From NCBI RefSeq assembly GCF_934202705.1, contig NZ_CAKPYE010000012.1, positions 1 to 53,665 on the forward strand: 53,665 nt of DNA, written 5' to 3'. Below, one piece after another: positions 48,903-53,665 of the stretch (its first letter is position 1; each line of letters begins with the position of its first letter). Origin of the DNA: an uncultured Limosilactobacillus sp. (GTDB lineage: Bacteria; Bacillota; Bacilli; Lactobacillales; Lactobacillaceae). Below the pieces are notes generated by a model, which saw only the letters and a list, made by a program, of their open reading frames with translations, was not told the DNA's origin and did no database searches. The translations under genes were made by a program, and so were the position numbers.

Positions 48903-49839
48903 CTAGTTCACCATCCTGCTGGTTGCGACGATGAATATATTCCGTGATAATCCCTTCGCGCACACCACTTTCCGAGAAAATTACCCGGCCATCGCTGTTC
49001 CGTTGCAAAAGGCAAATTAATGGCAACATCCCGCCAACAATAATGTCAGCCCGATCATTTTCCAAACCTGGCATCTTTTTTCGCTGGGCAAGATTCTTAC
49101 TCAATAATTCACGGTAAGTCGCATACACGATTCGAGAAGTTAACCGATAGCCATGAATGCCTCGGTATTTAGAATGACGGTGATTTTTACTCATCCGTGC
49201 TAGGGTCCGATTGGCTCCCCCTAACAACACAATTGGCACTCGATTAGCAAACCGTAGCCAGGGAACCTTATTGTAACGCTGCGTAATCATTGTCTGGGCA
49301 CGGAATAATTCAGCTGCTCGTACAAAGCCTCCCAAATGAAATTGCTCTGAAATGTTGACCGCACCAAACGGCAAAGAAATCATATCCCGGGCTTTCCGAT
49401 GCTGAACCAAAACCAGTTCACAACTGGCACCACCAACATCCAAAATTAAGCAATGATCAAGCTTCAAAGTGCGGATGACACCGAGATAATCATAATACGC
49501 CTCTTGACGTCCTGATAAGACCCGTAGTTCCAGGCCGGTTTCGTTTTTCACACGGTCTAAAAATTCTTGTTGATTTCGTGCTTGTCGGACTGCCGCAGTC
49601 GTAATTGCCACAACCTGCACATTATTAAACCGTTCATACACTTTTTTAAACCTCTTGAGCGCTGCAATCGTATGATTCATTGCTTTCGTTTGCAACACTT
49701 TTTCAGGGCCCATCCCTTCAGAGAGCCGTGTGTTCTCTTTCACGCGTTTAATCTCGTGAAACGTTCCGTTCGGATTGATCTGGGTAATTGCTAGCCGTGC
49801 TGAATTAGAACCCAGATCAACAATCGCGAGGTTTTCCAC
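48895..49839 (-). CDS. ppx: Exopolyphosphatase / Ppx-GppA phosphatase
   Basis: ASKHA-fold phosphatase that releases phosphate from polyphosphate or acts on pppGpp. ATP/phosphate motifs are VDLGSNSARLAI and LILDVGGASCELVLV, with SESGVREGII at the end. 314 residues, the short form without the C-terminal HD part, so exopolyphosphatase or pppGpp phosphatase activity cannot be told apart. The start is GTG with AAGGTG 7 nt upstream. It heads the operon with mvaA and is divergent from helD; a -10 TATAAT lies about 30 bp before it. Confidence 0.9.
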   Translation of the reverse strand: MENLAIVDLGSNSARLAITQINPNGTFHEIKRVKENTRLSEGMGPEKVLQTKAMNHTIAALKRFKKVYERFNNVQVVAITTAAVRQARNQQEFLDRVKNETGLELRVLSGRQEAYYDYLGVIRTLKLDHCLILDVGGASCELVLVQHRKARDMISLPFGAVNISEQFHLGGFVRAAELFRAQTMITQRYNKVPWLRFANRVPIVLLGGANRTLARMSKNHRHSKYRGIHGYRLTSRIVYATYRELLSKNLAQRKKMPGLENDRADIIVGGMLPLICLLQRNSDGRVIFSESGVREGIITEYIHRRNQQDGELDE

Positions 49840-49970
49840 GACCCATCACCTTCTTTTTACATTTTTGTCGAAATTATACCCTTTTAATGGTACCATGATA
49901 TTTCTTTACTAACATTATTAAAGTTAGCCAATTTCAAAAAAGTTTTATCGCTTTACCAGCGAGATCACTA

Positions 49971-49979
49971 TGCTAAAAT
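49971..49979 (+). promoter_or_regulatory. Predicted extended -10 promoter of helD
   Basis: TGCTAAAAT (49971-49979), with a weak TTTACC at 49952-49957, 36 bp before the helD start codon. Confidence 0.5.
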
Positions 49980-50015
49980 AAGTAAAATTAATCAATCTTC
50001 AATGGAGGCGTCGGT

Positions 50016-52331
50016 ATGGCACAATCAAAGGAACAAATCGTTGAACAATCGCGCGTCGATCAGGTTATTCAAGAAATTGACCATCAAATTCGCCAAACTA
50101 AAGAAGCCATTGACGCTGCTCATCGTGAAACCCGTGCAGTCGAGCAAAATTATGGCGAAAACGCCTCGATTAACCGCTATGAAATCGATGATATTGCTGA
50201 ATCACGTTCAGCTCTAGAACAACAACGACAATTGGTGGCCCGTGCGACAGAAAATGAAGATATCCTCCGCCACCAGTTAACAACTCTCCAAAAGTTGCGT
50301 CAGTCACCATACTTTGGTCGAATCCAAATTCAAGAGCCCGGCGCCGACGAGACTGAAACCCTCTATATTGGAATTGCATCCTTAATGAACAACGATAAAA
50401 CTGACTTCTTGGTTTATGACTGGCGGGCTCCAATCTCCAGTATCTACTACAACGGTACTTTGGGCCCCGTCACCTATGAGACTCCGGCTGGTCCGCAAAA
50501 AGTCCAACTCGTGCAAAAGCGCCAATTTACAATCGTGAATGGTCAGATTACCAACATGTTTGATACTAACGAGACGGTTGGTGACGAAATGCTACAAGCT
50601 GCTCTGGGGCAACAAAACACCCAAGCCATGAGAAATATCGTGGCAACAATTCAGCAACAACAGAATGATATTATCAGAAATACCAGTAGTGATCTCCTGA
50701 TTGTCCAAGGGGTGGCCGGCAGTGGCAAAACCTCTACGATTTTGCAACGAATTGCTTATTTGTTGTACCACGCTAAAGAATCCTTGAATGCTGACCAGAT
50801 TGTCCTCTTTTCACCGAACCTGCTCTTTAGTCAGTATATTTCTGAAGTGCTCCCCAGCCTGGGTGAACGCAACATGCGCCAAGTAACCATGGCTGGCTTT
50901 TTAAAACGGCGATTTGAAGGTCTCAATGTCGAAACGCTATTTGACCGGTATGAAAACCAGCAAGGAGCCGTCCCCGCTAGTCAAAAATTCTTAGAATCTG
51001 CTACGGTCATGCAGGCGGTGGAGCAATATCTCAACGTTTTAAAAGCTGGTCAAAACCAGTTAATCTTCACCGATATTAATTTTCATGAACGAGTTTTCTT
51101 TACTCGTCACCACATTGCAAAGATTTTCAGCCAACAACCCGTCGCCATGACCATCGCTGATCGTCTGATCCGTACCAAAAATATCCTGATCCGTGAATTA
51201 CAACAGCGTTCTCGCGTAGAGGCCAAGAAGGATTGGCTCCAAAAAGAACTTAATCAACTTGATCCGCAGGCAATTCACCAACTCATGGGTCGCCATTCAA
51301 TTGATGAATTTGCAGATGAGCAAGCCCGCGATCGTTATCTCGCGCGTCGTCTGGCTCACCAACGCTTACGAGTCGTGGCTGATGCAATTTATAACAATTA
51401 CTTTCTTGATTTTGCTAGCCAGTATACTGACTTCCTCCACCAGCTTGCATGGCCTGCAGCCATCAGCGCCCATGATCAACAGGCGATCATCAAGGAATAC
51501 CAACGGGCCATTGAATTTCATCAATTACCATTGATGCATACAGCACCATTAATGTACCTCCGTGATCTCGTTACCGGTAGTGGTCAAAATCGTAATTATC
51601 AATATGTCTTTATTGACGAAATGCAAGATTATTCTGCCGCCATGTTAGTTTACTTGCACCACGCCTTCCCAGTCGCGCGCTTTACAATTCTTGGGGATAG
51701 TGAACAAGCGCTTTTCTACCCATTACAGCTACCAGAAAACTTGTTAAGTTCGATTGCGCAGGATCTCCACGCCAAGCATCCGACATTAATTACCTTACGC
51801 CAAAGCTATCGATCAACGACTGAGATCACGAACTTTGCCAAAGCGCTCCTGCCAGATGGTCACCAAATTCAGGCCTTTACTCGTCATGGCGAGCAACCAA
51901 CCCTCACGATGACTTATCATGACCAAGAGTGGTCAGATCAGCTCCAGCGAATTACCCTTCAGGAACTCAAGAAATTCTCCACTGTTGCCATTCTGACCCG
52001 CAATCAAGTACAAGCCCAAAAGGTGTACCACTCACTTTATCGCCATGTTACAGAATTGCACCGTCTCACCAGTCGGGACACCCAGCTACCTCACCATGGG
52101 GTGATCATTTTACCCGCTTACTTAGCTAAGGGGCTTGAATTCGATACCGTTATTATTGCGGACGTGAGTCAACAAGCCCTCGGTGACCAGGCCACCGGTC
52201 TGTTATATACCATGGCATCGCGCGCTATGCATCATCTGACAATGCTCAGTAACGGTCCGGTAGCGGATGCCTTTACGAATCCGGCCACCAAGCAGTTAAT
52301 TATTAATCGTCGCGTGACGGACAAGGAGTAA
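50016..52331 (+). CDS. helD: RNA polymerase recycling motor HelD
   Basis: SF1-like ATPase that enters RNA polymerase and frees stalled complexes from DNA. The N-terminal ~95 residues are a charged coiled-coil arm (VIQEIDHQIRQTKEAIDAAH). YDWRAPISSIYY at 134-145 is typical of HelD. Walker A GVAGSGKT is at 232-239 and Walker B is FIDEMQDYS. 771 residues, normal. GGAGG stands 7 nt before the ATG. A single gene, divergent from ppx, with no clear terminator after it. Confidence 0.93.
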   Translation: MAQSKEQIVEQSRVDQVIQEIDHQIRQTKEAIDAAHRETRAVEQNYGENASINRYEIDDIAESRSALEQQRQLVARATENEDILRHQLTTLQKLRQSPYFGRIQIQEPGADETETLYIGIASLMNNDKTDFLVYDWRAPISSIYYNGTLGPVTYETPAGPQKVQLVQKRQFTIVNGQITNMFDTNETVGDEMLQAALGQQNTQAMRNIVATIQQQQNDIIRNTSSDLLIVQGVAGSGKTSTILQRIAYLLYHAKESLNADQIVLFSPNLLFSQYISEVLPSLGERNMRQVTMAGFLKRRFEGLNVETLFDRYENQQGAVPASQKFLESATVMQAVEQYLNVLKAGQNQLIFTDINFHERVFFTRHHIAKIFSQQPVAMTIADRLIRTKNILIRELQQRSRVEAKKDWLQKELNQLDPQAIHQLMGRHSIDEFADEQARDRYLARRLAHQRLRVVADAIYNNYFLDFASQYTDFLHQLAWPAAISAHDQQAIIKEYQRAIEFHQLPLMHTAPLMYLRDLVTGSGQNRNYQYVFIDEMQDYSAAMLVYLHHAFPVARFTILGDSEQALFYPLQLPENLLSSIAQDLHAKHPTLITLRQSYRSTTEITNFAKALLPDGHQIQAFTRHGEQPTLTMTYHDQEWSDQLQRITLQELKKFSTVAILTRNQVQAQKVYHSLYRHVTELHRLTSRDTQLPHHGVIILPAYLAKGLEFDTVIIADVSQQALGDQATGLLYTMASRAMHHLTMLSNGPVADAFTNPATKQLIINRRVTDKE

Positions 52332-52414
52332 TAATTATCAACTCAATAAAGCAGCTCCCCCAACAGTTGCCGTTGTTCTTCAACGTCTAATTACTTTAAT
52401 TTAGTAAAACAGCC

Positions 52415-52443
52415 TTGGTTTATTCCTGCAATCGGTTTATAAT
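52415..52443 (+). promoter_or_regulatory. Predicted asd promoter
   Basis: -35 TTGGTT (52415-52420), exactly 17 bp, -10 TATAAT (52438-52443), 37 bp before asd. No lysine riboswitch is visible in the 30-nt leader. Confidence 0.75.
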
Positions 52444-52479
52444 GAGATTTCAATTAGAAAGAAATTGGAGGTTGTGATT

Positions 52480-53574
52480 ATGGATCAAAAGCTCAAGGTC
52501 GGAGTCATTGGTGCCACTGGAATGGTCGGCCAACGGTTCGTCACGTTATTAGCTAACCACCCGTGGTTTGAAGTAACAGTGGTGGCGGCAAGTAAACACA
52601 GTGCCGGGCAAAAGTATGGTGACGCCGTCAAAGACCGGTGGAAGATGGGGAAGACTCCAATTCCTGATGGTGTCAAGGATCTCACAATCTTAGACGCAGA
52701 AAATGTTGATGAAGTTGCTTCCCAAGTTGACTTCGTTTTCTCCGCGGTTCATATGTCCAAAGATGAAATCCGCAAGCTAGAAGAAGAATATGCTAAGCAT
52801 GAAACGCCTGTCGTTTCGAATAACAGCGCGCACCGCTGGACACCAGATGTTCCAATGGTAATTCCGGAAATTAACCCAGACCATACCGATGTGATTAAGT
52901 ACCAACGGCAACGCTTAGGGACTGAACGTGGTTTTGTCGCAGTTAAGCCAAACTGTTCTATCCAAAGCTACACTCCAGCTCTAGCTGCTTGGCAGCAATT
53001 CGAGCCAACCCAAACTTTGGCATGTACTTACCAAGCCATTTCTGGCGCCGGCAAGACTCTAGAAACTGCACCAGAAATTCAAGGAAACGTCATTCCTTAT
53101 ATTCCTGGCGAAGAAGCCAAGTCAGAAGACGAACCATTGAAGGTCTTTGGCCACGTTGATGATGAAACTAAACAAATTGTTAAGGCTAAGGGGCCAGTCA
53201 TCACCAGCCAATGTTTACGGGTGCCAGTATTGTATGGACATACCGTAGCGGCTTTCGTTAACTTCAAGCAAAACCCAACGAAGGAAGAGCTCATTCAAGC
53301 TTTGGAAGATTACAGCGGAGTTCCACAAAAGCTCGCTTTGCCAAGTGCACCAAAGCAATTCATCCAATACTTAGATGATGATTTCCGTCCACAAGTTCGA
53401 TACGACGTTAACTTTGAACATGGAATGGGGATTTCCATTGGTCGGCTTCGTCCAGACAAGATCTTTGATTGGAAGTTCATTGGTTTGTCACACAACACTG
53501 CCCGCGGTGCTGCTGGTGGTGCCATTGAATATGCCGAACTACTGAAAGCACAGGGTTACATCCAACCCAAGTAA
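52480..53574 (+). CDS. asd: Aspartate-semialdehyde dehydrogenase
   Basis: Reduces aspartyl phosphate to aspartate semialdehyde for lysine/diaminopimelate, threonine and methionine synthesis. NADP loop VGVIGATGMVGQRF is at the start, catalytic C159 is in VKPNCSIQS, and the catalytic His is in LYGHTVAAF. The wording is of the archaeal/fungal-type branch also found in lactobacilli, not the E. coli type. 364 residues. The frame extends to a TTG at 52465, but GGAGG lies 8 nt before the ATG at 52480. A single gene with its own promoter and terminator. Confidence 0.95.
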   Translation: MDQKLKVGVIGATGMVGQRFVTLLANHPWFEVTVVAASKHSAGQKYGDAVKDRWKMGKTPIPDGVKDLTILDAENVDEVASQVDFVFSAVHMSKDEIRKLEEEYAKHETPVVSNNSAHRWTPDVPMVIPEINPDHTDVIKYQRQRLGTERGFVAVKPNCSIQSYTPALAAWQQFEPTQTLACTYQAISGAGKTLETAPEIQGNVIPYIPGEEAKSEDEPLKVFGHVDDETKQIVKAKGPVITSQCLRVPVLYGHTVAAFVNFKQNPTKEELIQALEDYSGVPQKLALPSAPKQFIQYLDDDFRPQVRYDVNFEHGMGISIGRLRPDKIFDWKFIGLSHNTARGAAGGAIEYAELLKAQGYIQPK

Positions 53575-53619
53575 TTAAATAAACGAAGGGGGCTGTGACA
53601 TAAGTCCTTTATAATAAAT

Positions 53620-53663
53620 GAACCGTTCGGAATTCTCAAAATTCCGAACGGTTCTTCTTTTTT
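53620..53663 (+). terminator. Terminator after asd
   Basis: Perfect 15-bp stem GAACCGTTCGGAATT (53620-53634 with 53640-53654), 5-nt loop, then TTCTTTTTTT. The sequence GGGGGCTGTGACATAAGTCC just before it (53588-53607) resembles conserved stretches found next to repeats and insertion sequences in lactobacilli. Confidence 0.88.
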
Positions 53664-53665
53664 AG

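Noticed and set aside
49890..49960. CTAAC/GTTAG inverted repeat between ppx and helD as a terminator
   Set aside because: It lies between two divergent genes, has a short AT-rich stem and no following T-tract.
52332..52479. Lysine riboswitch before asd
   Set aside because: The asd promoter lies only 37 bp before the ATG, leaving no room; no aptamer-like helices were found in the space.
1..53665. CRISPR array, prophage or defence island
   Set aside because: No regularly spaced repeats, cas, integrase, restriction-modification or phage structural genes were seen in any part of the window.

Overview
The window looks like a core chromosomal segment of a low-to-mid GC Firmicute of the Lactobacillaceae, possibly a Limosilactobacillus-type heterofermenter. 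The genus is an inference; the family call rests on gene content and order. Nearly all genes are intact and most lie on the minus strand in tight operons with strong GGAGG-type ribosome binding sites. I see no tRNA or rRNA gene, CRISPR array, transposase or prophage gene inside the window.

Layout, reading the minus strand from high to low coordinates. Block A (49.8-45.0 kb) is ppx-mvaA-HELLH protein-sirtuin, then an MFS transporter behind a terminator. Block B (44.7-44.3 kb) is an unusually long intergenic space holding a short histidine-rich gene on the plus strand with its own promoter and terminator. Block C (44.3-32 kb) is a DUF72 gene, metG-tatD-rnmV-ksgA, ispE, znuABC, and purR-glmU-prs. 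Block D (32-25 kb) is a lipoprotein gene, an HD phosphohydrolase (plus strand), a DUF1934 gene, rpoE, pyrG, murA2 and rpmE2. Block E (25-14 kb) holds an MFS gene, a class A sortase, a low-Mr tyrosine phosphatase, lemA-htpX, murF, cshA, acpS-alr-mazF, a DHA2 exporter and a CBS-ACT protein. Block F (13.7-0.5 kb) is pth-mfd-rqcP-divIC, yabR-tilS-hpt, ftsH and hslO-dusB-lysS. The left edge carries tandem minus-strand promoters and a leader that point at an rRNA operon just outside the window. Right of block A, on the plus strand, lie helD and asd.

On established synteny, blocks C and F together follow the Bacillus subtilis order metS-tatD-rnmV-ksgA-ispE-purR-glmU-prs-pth-mfd-rqcP-divIC-yabR-tilS-hprT-ftsH-hslO-dusB-lysS-rrn, interrupted by blocks D and E and by znuABC. 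Block D keeps the Bacillus neighbourhood rpoE-pyrG-murAB-rpmE.

Functionally the window combines translation and ribosome quality control (lysS, metG, pth, rqcP, ksgA, rnmV, tilS, dusB, rpmE2), transcription and repair (mfd, helD, rpoE, cshA), cell-wall precursor supply (glmU, murA2, murF, alr), nucleotide supply and its control (prs, purR, pyrG, hpt), membrane and redox proteostasis (ftsH, htpX, hslO), zinc uptake, and isoprenoid entry through mevalonate (mvaA).

The most notable items are a pyrG leader with all parts of a CTP-sensing reiterative-transcription attenuator, a MurA2 with Asp in place of the catalytic Cys that fosfomycin modifies, a 34-residue His-rich gene, a MazF toxin with no antitoxin gene, an ispE beside a mevalonate-pathway organism's genes, a sirtuin with an altered zinc site, and an operator-like repeat pair flanking the DUF72 promoter. 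No clearly new multi-gene system was found.
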